From Microbacterium hatanonis (GTDB lineage Bacteria; Actinomycetota; Actinomycetes; Actinomycetales; Microbacteriaceae), in assembly GCF_008017415.1 (NCBI RefSeq), contig NZ_VRSV01000001.1, positions 1,736,001 to 1,800,000 on the forward strand: a stretch of 64,000 nucleotides of DNA, read 5' to 3'. The notes under the pieces are model-generated. The model was not told the origin of the DNA. It was given only the letters and a program-made list of their open reading frames with translations, and searched no databases. Below, piece after piece: positions 38,162-46,342 of this stretch (position 1 is its first letter; each line of letters starts with the position of its first letter). The position numbers were made by a program, and so were the translations under genes.

Positions 38162-39334
38162 TCAGGCGGTGCAGGCCCCGGAGGCGACCGGGGTGTCGAA
38201 CTCGCCCAGACGCGCGATCACGGGGTCGAGTTCGACCGGGGTCATGGCGTATCCCACGTCGTCGTCGCTGTCGGAGCGCGCGAAGACGACGCCGGCCACC
38301 TCGCCCGACGGAGTGAGGAGCGGCCCGCCCGAGTTGCCGGGACGCACGATGGCCGACAGGGCGTAGATGTCACGGGGCGCCGAGCTCGAATCGTAGATGT
38401 CGGGAACGCTCGGCGTACCGACCGAGACGACCTGCGCATTGCCCGAGGTGAACGGACCCCCGTGCGGGTAGCCCTGAACCACCGCGGCCGAACCGACCGG
38501 AAGGGTGTCGGCGATCGCGAGGGGCGTCGCATCCAGTCCGTCCACCGCGATGACGGCCAGGTCGTCCACGGGGTCGAAGTAGACGATGCGTCCGTCCTGC
38601 GCCGGTCGCCCCGGGAGTTCGACCACGGGCTGCTCGACCCCGGCGACCACGTGGGCGTTCGTCACGATGCGGTCGGGGGCCACGGCGAATCCGGTGCCGG
38701 TGGCCGTGATGCCGCACGCGTAGGCGACGCCGGTGATCTTCGCGACCGACTGGGCTGCGGCGGTGAGTGCGGGGTCGTCGAGCGATACCGCGGGGGCGGC
38801 CGGAACGAGCGCCGGTTCGAGCAGCTCGCCCAACCGGGGAAGGCCGTCGCCGAACACCGAACCGCGCAGCTGGGCGAGGGTGGCCCGCACGGGGGCCGGT
38901 GTGACGTTGTCGATGGTCCGCAGAACGGTCGACGACGCGAGCGCGCTGGAGATGACGGGGGTTCCCGTGGAGACCAGCGCTCCACCGAGGAACGAGATCG
39001 CGAGCGCGGCCCCGACGAAGCTGGCGAGTCCGCCGAGGATCCGTTCCGGCACGCGCAGCTTGATGCGGTCGACGCCTCGTCGCAGCGACCGCCCGATGGC
39101 CGAGCCAGCGGCCGCACCGAGGAGCAGCAGACCGATGCCGACCGAGATGACCGTCACGAGACGCCACGACGGGTCGGAGACCCACGACCCGGCGAGCGGC
39201 ATCAGCCAGTAGGCGACCGCCGCGCCGAGCGCGATGCCCGCGAACAGCCCGACGCTGGCGAGCAGGCCGCGGCGCAGTCCGACGATCGCCGATACGACGA
39301 GCAGCACGATGAGAACGACATCGACGACGAGCAC
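38162..39334 (-). CDS. marP: MarP-like membrane serine protease
   Basis: A 390-residue protein with four N-terminal CvpA/colicin V production-type helices (residues 1-150, VVDVVLIVLLVVSAIVGLRR at the start) followed by an extracytoplasmic trypsin-like domain. The triad is His in TNAHVVAG (about 226), Asp in DPVDDLAVI (about 258) and Ser in RPGNSGGPL (about 333). Cysteines at ACGITAT and the C-terminal SGACTA could form the disulfide known in mycobacterial MarP, a protease needed for acid and oxidative stress resistance. GTG 39334 has GGAGGAGG 5 nt upstream. Confidence 0.9.
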   Translation of the reverse strand: MLVVDVVLIVLLVVSAIVGLRRGLLASVGLFAGIALGAAVAYWLMPLAGSWVSDPSWRLVTVISVGIGLLLLGAAAGSAIGRSLRRGVDRIKLRVPERILGGLASFVGAALAISFLGGALVSTGTPVISSALASSTVLRTIDNVTPAPVRATLAQLRGSVFGDGLPRLGELLEPALVPAAPAVSLDDPALTAAAQSVAKITGVAYACGITATGTGFAVAPDRIVTNAHVVAGVEQPVVELPGRPAQDGRIVYFDPVDDLAVIAVDGLDATPLAIADTLPVGSAAVVQGYPHGGPFTSGNAQVVSVGTPSVPDIYDSSSAPRDIYALSAIVRPGNSGGPLLTPSGEVAGVVFARSDSDDDVGYAMTPVELDPVIARLGEFDTPVASGACTA

Positions 39335-39383
39335 GGGTACCTCCTCCGCACAGCGTAGGGGTGGTGGCTGAGCGGGTCCTGGT

Positions 39384-39411
39384 TTGTGCTTCGAGTCGCT
39401 GTGACTATAAG
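39384..39411 (+). promoter_or_regulatory. Promoter of the nad operon
   Basis: TTGTGC (39384-39389), 16-nt spacer, TATAAG (39406-39411). It precedes the regulator start by about 15 nt. Confidence 0.6.
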
Positions 39412-39425
39412 ATCGTCGCGAGGTA

Positions 39426-39436
39426 ATGGTCACCAT
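39426..39436. promoter_or_regulatory. Palindrome over the NrtR-like start codon
   Basis: ATGGTcACCAT, a perfect 11-bp palindrome covering the first codons of the regulator, just downstream of its promoter. A possible autoregulatory operator; assignment is inferred from position. Confidence 0.3.
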
Positions 39437-40151
39437 GACACAAAGCACGTCTCCCGAACCCGCTCGCGTCGCCGTCTCGACGGTGATCTTCAGCCTGCGG
39501 CGCACCGACGACTCCGCGCCGGCCGAGCTCATGCTGCCTCTCGTCCGCCGTACCCGCGACCCGTTCGACGGCCTGTGGGCGCTGCCCGGTGGATGGCTCG
39601 ATCCCGCCGAAGAGCTGGAAGACGCAGCATCCCGCACCCTCGCCGAGACCACCGGGCTCTCGGCCAGCTATCTCGAGCAGCTCTACGCGTTCGGCGGGGT
39701 CGACCGCTCCCCCGCTCGCGTCGTCTCTATCGTCTACTGGGCACTGCTGCGCGCCGACGAGGTCGACGCCCAGGTCGCCGCGCACGCAGCCCAGGGCGAC
39801 GCCCCGGAGAACGTCGAGTGGTTCGATGCCGCGTCGCTCCCCCGCCTCGCCTTCGATCACAACGAGATCGTCGAGTACGCGCTCTGGCGCCTGCGCTCCA
39901 AGGTCGGCTACAGCCGGATCGCACACGGGCTGCTGCCCCCGGAGTTCACGCTGGCGGAGCTGCGCGAGGTCTACGAGTCGATCCTCGGCCGCCGACTCGA
40001 CCCCGCCAACTTCCGCCGCCAGGTCGAAGGGTCCGGCACCCTCTTCCCCACCGACCGCTTCCGCACCGGAAGCCACCGCCCCGCCCGCCTGTACCGCTAC
40101 GACCCCGACGTCGAGCTCGCCGAGCGCGGTCCGTTGACCGCACGCCACTGA
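39426..40151 (+). CDS. nrtR: NrtR-type Nudix-related transcriptional regulator of NAD synthesis
   Basis: A 241-residue protein with an N-terminal Nudix-like domain (residues 10-145) and a C-terminal winged helix (about 155-235, TLAELREVYESILGRRLDPA then NFRRQVE). The Nudix box is degenerate: GGWLDPAEELEDAASRTLAE continues into TTGL, lacking the REUxEExGU catalytic glutamates. This is the hallmark of NrtR, which senses ADP-ribose or related metabolites rather than hydrolysing them. It leads directly into nadA with a 1-nt overlap or 11-nt gap, the expected position for an NAD regulator. A second start (ATG 39435) is possible. Confidence 0.87.
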   Translation: MVTMTQSTSPEPARVAVSTVIFSLRRTDDSAPAELMLPLVRRTRDPFDGLWALPGGWLDPAEELEDAASRTLAETTGLSASYLEQLYAFGGVDRSPARVVSIVYWALLRADEVDAQVAAHAAQGDAPENVEWFDAASLPRLAFDHNEIVEYALWRLRSKVGYSRIAHGLLPPEFTLAELREVYESILGRRLDPANFRRQVEGSGTLFPTDRFRTGSHRPARLYRYDPDVELAERGPLTARH

Positions 40152-40162
40152 TGGGAGCCCCC

Positions 40163-41491
40163 ATGACCGCGACACCCCTCACCCTCGACCTTCGCCGCGG
40201 CGACGGCCCCCCGCTCGACCCGTCGGTCGACCACGAGATCCAGGCGATCGTGGCCGGCGAGTCGCTCAACTCCACGTGCACCACCGACCTCGCCGCGGGC
40301 CCGTGGAACTTCGACACCCGCCCCGGATACGGTCCCGGTTCGTCGATGGGCGACGTGATCCCGACGGGGTCGCCACGACAGGGCGAGCTGCCGCAGGAGT
40401 ATCGCGACGCCTCCGACGAGGAGCTCGACGCCCGCGTGCGCGCCGCGAAAGCGACCCTCGGCGACCGTGCCGTGGTGCTGGGGCACTTCTATCAGCGTGA
40501 AGAGGTCGTGCGTCACGCCGACTACGTGGGCGATTCGTTCCAGCTCGCCAACGCGGCCAAGGCCCACCCCGAGGCGGAGGCCATCGTCTTCTGCGGCGTG
40601 CACTTCATGGCCGAGACCGCCGATCTCCTCTCCCGCCCCGAGCAGGCGGTGATCCTGCCCAACCTCGCCGCCGGATGCTCGATGGCCGACATGGCCGACA
40701 TCGACCAGGTCGAAGAGTGCTGGGAGCAGCTCGAAGACGTCTTCGGCGACCTCGAGGCGGTGGACGCCGACGGGCGCGTGCCGGTGATCCCCGTCACCTA
40801 CATGAACTCCTCCGCCGCCATCAAGGGCTTCGTCGGACGCCACGGCGGCATCGTCTGCACGTCGTCGAACGCCCGGACGGTGCTCGAGTGGGCGTTCGCC
40901 CGCGGGCGCCGGGTGCTCTTCTTCCCCGACCAGCACCTCGGCCGCAACACGGCCAAGGCGATGGGCGTACCGCTCGAGCAGATGCCCATGTGGAACCCCC
41001 GCCGCCCCCTCGGCGGCAACGACGACGCGACCCTCCTCGACAGCCGCGTGATCCTGTGGCACGGCTTCTGCTCGGTGCACCGGCGCTTCTCGGTCGAACA
41101 GATCGACAAGGCGCGCGCCGAGCACCCGGGTGTCCGTGTGATCGTGCACCCCGAGTGCCCGATGGACGTGGTGGATGCGGCGGACGAGGCCGGATCCACC
41201 GACTACATCCAGAAGGCCATCGCCGCCGCGACCGAGCCCACGACGTTCGCGATCGGCACCGAGGTGAACCTCGTGCAGCGTCTCGCCGCGCAGTACCCGC
41301 AGCACGAGATCTTCTGCCTCGACCCCGTCGTCTGCCCGTGCTCGACGATGTACCGCATCCACCCCGGCTACCTCGCCTGGGTGCTCGAGGCGCTCGTCGC
41401 CGGAGAGGTGCTGAACCGCATCACCGTCCCCGCGTCGGTGTCGGAGCCCGCGACCGTCGCCCTGGAACGGATGCTGGCGGCCAAGCCGTGA
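40163..41491 (+). CDS. nadA: Quinolinate synthase
   Basis: A 442-residue [4Fe-4S] enzyme that condenses iminoaspartate with dihydroxyacetone phosphate to quinolinate. Conserved elements are VVLGHFYQREEVV, GDSFQLANAA, the FCGVHFMAETA Cys (about residue 144), VTYMNSSAAIKGFV, FFPDQHLGRNTA, HPECPMD (Cys about 332) and the VCPCSTMYR pair (about 391 and 393). It is longer than the E. coli enzyme, as in other actinobacteria. ATG 40163 has GGGAG 5 nt upstream; ATG 40151 overlapping the previous stop is the alternative. Confidence 0.95.
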   Translation: MTATPLTLDLRRGDGPPLDPSVDHEIQAIVAGESLNSTCTTDLAAGPWNFDTRPGYGPGSSMGDVIPTGSPRQGELPQEYRDASDEELDARVRAAKATLGDRAVVLGHFYQREEVVRHADYVGDSFQLANAAKAHPEAEAIVFCGVHFMAETADLLSRPEQAVILPNLAAGCSMADMADIDQVEECWEQLEDVFGDLEAVDADGRVPVIPVTYMNSSAAIKGFVGRHGGIVCTSSNARTVLEWAFARGRRVLFFPDQHLGRNTAKAMGVPLEQMPMWNPRRPLGGNDDATLLDSRVILWHGFCSVHRRFSVEQIDKARAEHPGVRVIVHPECPMDVVDAADEAGSTDYIQKAIAAATEPTTFAIGTEVNLVQRLAAQYPQHEIFCLDPVVCPCSTMYRIHPGYLAWVLEALVAGEVLNRITVPASVSEPATVALERMLAAKP

Positions 41492-43095
41492 GCGAGCTCT
41501 CGGGCCAGGGCGTGTCCCACCCGTCGGTGGTGGTCGTCGGATCGGGCATCGCCGGGCTGACCGCGGCCCTGCATGCGCTCGAGGCGGGCTGCCGTGTCAC
41601 CGTCGTCACCAAGGGCTCGTTGAGCGAATCGAACACGCGGTACGCCCAGGGCGGCATCGCCGCGGTCTGGACGCCGACCGACAGCGTCGACGACCACGCG
41701 CACGACACTCTCGTCGCCGGCGCCGGCCTGAACGACGAGACCGCGGTGCGCACGCTCGTCACCGAGGGCCCCGCTCGTGTCGAGGAACTCATCGCCCGCG
41801 GAGTGGCCTTCGACCGCGACGCCGACGGCACGGTGAGCGCCGGGCTCGAGGCCGCCCATTCCGCCGCTCGCGTGCTGCACGCCGGCGGCGACGCCACCGG
41901 CGCGGCCATCGAGGCGGCCCTCGTCGCACGGATCCGCGAGAGCGGGGCCGCGATCGTCGCGCACGCGCTCGTCGTCGACCTCGCCCTCGATCGCGGCCGT
42001 GTCGTCGGCGTCGTGGTCCTCCACGGCGGCGAGCGCCGCACGATCGCCGCCGACGCGGTCGTGCTCGCCACCGGCGGCGCCGGACAGCTGTACGCCCACA
42101 CGACCAACCCGACGGTCGCCACCGGCGACGGGGTCGCCCTCGCCCTCCGCGCCGGAGCGGCCGTCGCCGACCTCGAGTTCGTCCAGTTCCACCCGACCGT
42201 CCTGCCGGGGCGCGCGGGATTCTCCGCAGACGCCGCCGCGCCGTTCCTCATCTCCGAGGCCGTGCGCGGCGAGGGCGCGGTGCTCCGCGACATGACGGGC
42301 CGCCGGTTCGCCTTCGACGCGCACCCCGACGGCGAGCTGGCCCCGCGCGACGTGGTCGCGCGGGCGATCGACCGCGCGATGGCGACCCAGGGCGGCGCGC
42401 CGGTCGTGCTCGACGCCACCGCGCTCGGGGCCGAGTTCCTCGCACGTCGCTTCCCGACCATCGACCGCACCGTCCGCGAGCGCGGCTACGACTGGTCTCG
42501 CGAACCCATCCCCGTCACCCCCGCCGCGCACTACCTGATGGGCGGCGTCGTGACCGACCTCGACGGCCGCACGACCGTTCCCGGCCTGTACGCGGCGGGC
42601 GAGGTCGCGCGCACCGGAGTGCACGGCGCCAACCGACTCGCGTCGAACTCGCTCCTCGAGGGCGCGGTGTTCGGTGCGCGGGTGGGCGACGTGGTCGCCG
42701 CCGACGCCGCATCCGGTGGCTGGCCGGTCCCCGCTGCGCTTCCCGCCTCGCTCCTCGAGCCCCCCATCACCGCTCCCGCCGAGCCGTTCTCCCGCGTCGC
42801 GCTGCAGCGGCTGCTGTGGGCGCATGCTGCGCTCACCCGCACCGCCGACGGCCTCGGCCACGCCGCATCCGTGCTCGCCGCCTGGTGCGCCGAGCCGCGT
42901 GCGGCTCGCACGGTCGCCGATCACGAGGACGCCCACCTGCTGCTCGTCGCCGCGCACGTCGTCGACGCCGCTCGCCGCCGCCCCTTGTCGGTCGGGGCCC
43001 ACCACCGCGCCGACGGCACGACGCCGGACACGCTGCGCCCCGCCGCCGCGTCGCACGCTCCCCTGCAACGGGTTCTCGAAGGGACCAACGCATGA
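41488..43095 (+). CDS. nadB: L-aspartate oxidase
   Basis: A 535-residue FAD enzyme that oxidises L-aspartate to iminoaspartate, the substrate of NadA. It has the N-terminal dinucleotide motif VVGSGIAGLTAALHA, TRYAQGGIAAVW, the substrate loop LEFVQFHPT, and GVHGANRLASNSLLEGAVFG of the succinate dehydrogenase flavoprotein superfamily. The C-terminal helical domain is somewhat short. GTG 41488 overlaps the nadA stop (GTGA) and its stop overlaps the nadC start. Confidence 0.95.
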   Translation: MSELSGQGVSHPSVVVVGSGIAGLTAALHALEAGCRVTVVTKGSLSESNTRYAQGGIAAVWTPTDSVDDHAHDTLVAGAGLNDETAVRTLVTEGPARVEELIARGVAFDRDADGTVSAGLEAAHSAARVLHAGGDATGAAIEAALVARIRESGAAIVAHALVVDLALDRGRVVGVVVLHGGERRTIAADAVVLATGGAGQLYAHTTNPTVATGDGVALALRAGAAVADLEFVQFHPTVLPGRAGFSADAAAPFLISEAVRGEGAVLRDMTGRRFAFDAHPDGELAPRDVVARAIDRAMATQGGAPVVLDATALGAEFLARRFPTIDRTVRERGYDWSREPIPVTPAAHYLMGGVVTDLDGRTTVPGLYAAGEVARTGVHGANRLASNSLLEGAVFGARVGDVVAADAASGGWPVPAALPASLLEPPITAPAEPFSRVALQRLLWAHAALTRTADGLGHAASVLAAWCAEPRAARTVADHEDAHLLLVAAHVVDAARRRPLSVGAHHRADGTTPDTLRPAAASHAPLQRVLEGTNA

Positions 43096-43949
43096 TGAAC
43101 CGCGCCCACATCGACCGCGTGGTCGCCGCAGCCCTCGATGAGGACGCCCCCTGGGGCGACGTCACCAGCGAGAGCCTCATTCCCGAGACGGCGACGGCGC
43201 GGGCCGAGCTCGTCGCGCGGGAGAGCGGAGTCTTCAGCGGCGGCGAGGTCTTCGCCGCCGCGTTCCGACTGACCGACGACCGTATCTCCGTCGAGCTGCT
43301 CGTCGACGACGGTGCCGCTTTCGCGCCCGGTGACGTGCTCGCCCGGGTGACAGGACCCGCCCGCGGCGTGCTGACCGCCGAACGGATCGGGCTCAACTTC
43401 ACCCAGCGCATGTCGGGGATCGCGACCCTGACCGCCGCCTATGTCGCCGAGGTCGCCCACACCGGCGCGCGGATCGTCGACACCCGCAAGACGACCCCCG
43501 GGCTCCGTGCGTTCGAACGGCACGCGGTGCGCAGCGGCGGCGGTCACAACCACCGCTTCTCGCTCTCCGACGCGGTCATGGCGAAGGACAATCACCTCGC
43601 CGTCCTCACCGCGACGGGGCTCTCGGTCACCGCCGCACTGCAGGGTGCCATCGCCCGCCTCCCCCACACCACGCACGTCGAGGTCGAGGTCGACCGACTC
43701 GACCAGATCGACGCGGTGCTCGCCGCGGGGATCGGGACGATCATGCTCGACAACTTCTCGCTCGACGACCTGCGCGCCGGCGTCGAGCGGGTCGCCGGCC
43801 GTGCCACGGTCGAAGCATCCGGCGGAGTGAACCTCGAGACGGTGCGGGCGATCGCCGAGACCGGCGTCGACGTCATCTCGGTTGGCGCCCTCACCCACTC
43901 CGCGCGCGCTCTCGACCTCGGACTCGACATCGCCATCGACGCGGACTGA
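43092..43949 (+). CDS. nadC: Nicotinate-nucleotide pyrophosphorylase (carboxylating)
   Basis: A 285-residue quinolinate phosphoribosyltransferase that turns quinolinate and PRPP into nicotinate mononucleotide. Landmarks are the DEDAPWGDVTSESL N terminus, GIATLTAAYV, DTRKTTPGLRAFERHAVRSG, GGHNHRFSLSDAVMAKDNH and the final EASGGVNLETVRAIAETGVD barrel strand. ATG 43092 overlaps the nadB stop (ATGA). Length is normal. Confidence 0.96.
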   Translation: MMNRAHIDRVVAAALDEDAPWGDVTSESLIPETATARAELVARESGVFSGGEVFAAAFRLTDDRISVELLVDDGAAFAPGDVLARVTGPARGVLTAERIGLNFTQRMSGIATLTAAYVAEVAHTGARIVDTRKTTPGLRAFERHAVRSGGGHNHRFSLSDAVMAKDNHLAVLTATGLSVTAALQGAIARLPHTTHVEVEVDRLDQIDAVLAAGIGTIMLDNFSLDDLRAGVERVAGRATVEASGGVNLETVRAIAETGVDVISVGALTHSARALDLGLDIAIDAD

Positions 43950-43952
43950 CCC

Positions 43953-45092
43953 GTGCGGTATCTCGACAACGCCGCGACCACCCCGGTGCGCGCCGAGGTG
44001 CTCGAGGCGATGATGCCGTTCCTCACCCGCTGGTTCGGCAACCCGTCGAGCCACCACACGGTGGGCGAGGCCGCGGCATCCGCCCTCGACGACGCGCGTT
44101 CGCGGGTCGCTGCGGTGCTCGGCATGCGCCGAGGCGACGTCGTCTTCACCTCCGGCGGCACGGAGGCGAACAACCTCGCCGTCAAAGGGATCGCCGTCGC
44201 GGCGCAGGCGAACCGGGGCGCGCGGCGCGTCGTCACGACGCCGATCGAGCACGAGTCGATCCTGCAGTCGGCCGACTACCTCCGGCGCATCCACGGGTTC
44301 GACATCGACGTGCTCCCCGTCGACGCCACCGGCCGTGTCGACGCGGCAGATCTCGCCGCCGCGATCGGCGACGACACCGCGATTGTGTCGATCGGCTACG
44401 CGAACAACGAGATCGGCACGATCCAGGATGCGGCGGCCCTCGGCGCTGCGACGCGTGCGCGCGGGGTGCCGCTGCACCTCGACGCCGTGCAGGCGGCCGG
44501 GTGGTTGCCGTTGCGCGACCTCGGGGCCGATGCCCTCACTCTCGCCGGCCACAAGCTCGGCGCGCCGAAGGGTACGGGCGTGCTGGCCGTGCGCGGACGC
44601 ATCCCGCTCGAGCCGCTCCTGCACGGCGGCGGTCAGGAGCGCGGCCGCCGGTCGGGCACCGAGGACGTGGCCGGTGCGGTCGGGATCGCCACCGCCCTCG
44701 AGCTCGCCGAGGCCGAGCACGCGGAGTCCGCGGCCCGGGTGGGCGCGCTCCGCGACGCCTTCGTCGCCCGCGTGCTCGCGACGGTGCCCCGCGCCGCCCT
44801 CACCGGCCATCCTGCGCTGCGCCTCCCGGGGACGGCGAGCTTCGTCTTCCCCGGCACCAGCGGCGAGGCGATCCTGCTCGAACTCGAGAGGCGCGGGGTC
44901 GTCTCCTCCAGCGGGTCGGCGTGCGCGGCCGGCAGCGATGATCCGTCGCACGTGCTGACCGCGCTCGGCCTCGACGCCGACGTCGCCCGCACGGCCGTGC
45001 GGTTCACGTTCCCGCACGATCTGAGCACGCCCCCCGACGACGTCGCCGACGCCCTCGCCGCATCCGTCGCCGCCGTAGGATCGGCCGGGTGA
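43953..45092 (+). CDS. Cysteine desulfurase of the NifS/IscS type
   Basis: A 379-residue PLP enzyme that releases sulfur from cysteine as a persulfide. It shows YLDNAATTPV, WFGNPSSHH, FTSGGTEANNLAVKG, the PLP Lys in LTLAGHKLGAPKGTG (about 201) and the active Cys in SSGSACAAGSDDPSHVL (about 326). Located 3 nt after nadC, it is best read as the dedicated sulfur donor for the NadA Fe-S cluster, a known actinobacterial arrangement (nadABC-nifS). Its start is GTG 43953. Confidence 0.92.
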   Translation: MRYLDNAATTPVRAEVLEAMMPFLTRWFGNPSSHHTVGEAAASALDDARSRVAAVLGMRRGDVVFTSGGTEANNLAVKGIAVAAQANRGARRVVTTPIEHESILQSADYLRRIHGFDIDVLPVDATGRVDAADLAAAIGDDTAIVSIGYANNEIGTIQDAAALGAATRARGVPLHLDAVQAAGWLPLRDLGADALTLAGHKLGAPKGTGVLAVRGRIPLEPLLHGGGQERGRRSGTEDVAGAVGIATALELAEAEHAESAARVGALRDAFVARVLATVPRAALTGHPALRLPGTASFVFPGTSGEAILLELERRGVVSSSGSACAAGSDDPSHVLTALGLDADVARTAVRFTFPHDLSTPPDDVADALAASVAAVGSAG

Positions 45093-45985
45093 GCACTCCC
45101 GCGGTCACGATCGTCGTCCCGGGCTACGACGTGGCCGAGTACGCCGCCGACGCGCTCGACTCGCTCCGCGCACAGACCCGCCGCGACTGGACGGCCGTGC
45201 TCGTCGACGACGCGTCCACCGACGGCACCGGCGAGATCTTCGCCGATGCCGCCGCATCCGACCCGCGCTTCCGCGTGGTGACCCACGTGCACCAGCGCGG
45301 TCTCGGCGCCGCGCGCAACGCCGGGCTCGACCTCGCCGACACCCCCTATCTCGGCTTCCTCGACGCCGACGACCTGCTGACACCCGACGCGCTCGAGACG
45401 CTCCTCGGCACGCTCGACGCCTCCGGAAGCGACTTCGCCGTGGGCGCGTACGTGCGGCTCCGCCCCGACGCCGACGGGCACTACCGGCCCGGGGTCGTCC
45501 AGCCCTGGGTGGCGGCGGCGACCGACCCCGCGCGCGTCGGTACGACGCTCGAGGCGCACCCCGCAGCATCCGGCAACATCGTGGCGTGGTCGAAGGTCAG
45601 CCGCACCGACTTCTGGCATCGCACCGCACTCCGCTTCCCGGAGGGCCGCCTGTACGAAGACCAGGTCGTCGCGCAGCTGATGTACACCCGGGCCCGCGCC
45701 TTCGACGTCGTGCCCGACGTGGTCGTGCACTGGCGTCAGCGCGCCGACGGGTCGTCGATCACGCAGCGCACGGCCCGCCTCGACGTGCTGACCGACTACC
45801 TCGAGGCGCTGCGGGCCGGCATCGGCATCCTGGATGCCGCGGGGCACACCTCCGCCGTCGCGGAGCGCGTGCGCCTCGTGCGTGCGATGGACCTCCCCCC
45901 GCTGCTCGAGATCGCCCGCAGCCACCCCGACGACGCCTACCGCCGTGCGGTGGAGGAGTTCGAGCGCGACCTCGCCGCGCTCTGA
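45089..45985 (+). CDS. Family 2 glycosyltransferase
   Basis: A 298-residue GT-A fold enzyme of CAZy family GT2: TIVVPGYDVAEYAADALDSL at the N terminus, VDDASTDGTGEIFAD (nucleotide binding), GLGAARNAGLDLA and the DxD-type FLDADDLLTPDAL. No membrane helix is seen. It probably adds sugars to a cell-envelope or capsular acceptor. GTG 45089 overlaps the desulfurase stop (GTGA), so it is co-transcribed with the nad genes although its role looks unrelated. TAGGAT 7 nt before the start could give it its own leaderless promoter. A degenerate palindrome begins at its stop codon. Confidence 0.85.
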   Translation: MSTPAVTIVVPGYDVAEYAADALDSLRAQTRRDWTAVLVDDASTDGTGEIFADAAASDPRFRVVTHVHQRGLGAARNAGLDLADTPYLGFLDADDLLTPDALETLLGTLDASGSDFAVGAYVRLRPDADGHYRPGVVQPWVAAATDPARVGTTLEAHPAASGNIVAWSKVSRTDFWHRTALRFPEGRLYEDQVVAQLMYTRARAFDVVPDVVVHWRQRADGSSITQRTARLDVLTDYLEALRAGIGILDAAGHTSAVAERVRLVRAMDLPPLLEIARSHPDDAYRRAVEEFERDLAAL

Positions 45986-46038
45986 CAGGACTCGATCGGG
46001 GCCTTCCTGCGCGATGTAAGCCCTGGTCGCGGCACCTC
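45983..46038. repeat. Degenerate palindrome copy P4a left of the DUF559 remnant
   Basis: Aligns with P4 (46280-46337) in the same orientation. Shared blocks in order are TGA, ACTCG, GGGG, CCTGC, GTAAG, CCC and GCGGCACCTC. The last 18 nt match at 15 positions. The outer left arm is lost. It starts on the stop codon of the glycosyltransferase. Confidence 0.6.
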
Positions 46039-46060
46039 GGCGATCCCCCTGCCGCCGGAG

Positions 46061-46282
46061 ATGGCACGGCAGTCCGACCTCCACGTCAGCGTTCCCCGCG
46101 GAGCACGCGCGCCACGCGGCTCCGGCAGGATCGGCCACCGCGACAGGGACCAGTGGCGCAGAGACATCGCGCTGCGCCGTCACCTGGAGGCGCTGGGATG
46201 GACCGTGCTGCAGGTTACCCAGCGGGATCTTCAGGACCCCACCGGGTTCCTGTCCGACCTGTCCGCCGCCCTCTCGCGCTGA
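46061..46282 (+). pseudogene. C-terminal remnant of a DUF559-family gene
   Basis: The open stretch from ATG 46061 (73 codons) ends in RDQWRRDIALRRHLEALGW, then TVLQVTQRDLQDPTGFLSDL and SAALSR. This is the recognisable C-terminal end of DUF559/Vsr-like proteins (RDIxRxxxLxxxGWxVxxVTxxDL). The N-terminal winged helix and the first part of the nuclease fold are missing, and the sequence before about 46118 matches nothing I recognise. The stop codon is the first 3 nt of palindrome P4. A degenerate palindrome lies on the left. It reads as a decayed version of the unit at 32185-33406. Confidence 0.7.
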
Positions 46283-46337
46283 GGTGCCGCAACTCGGGGT
46301 CACCCTGCCGGGTAAGGCCCCGAGTTGCGGCACCTCA
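46280..46337. repeat. Palindrome P4 right of the DUF559 remnant
   Basis: Perfect 20-bp arms (46280-46299 and 46318-46337) with an inner ACCC/GGGT stem (46302-46305 with 46310-46313). It lies between the stop of the DUF559 remnant and that of the convergent GH97 gene. About 87 percent identical (67 of 77) to P5 over 46268-46344 without gaps. Confidence 0.9.
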
Positions 46338-46342
46338 CGCGC

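Noticed and set aside
45076-45081. Certain leaderless promoter for the glycosyltransferase gene
   Set aside because: TAGGAT with 7-nt spacing is present but lies inside the desulfurase gene, whose stop already overlaps the start. Not listed as a separate promoter.
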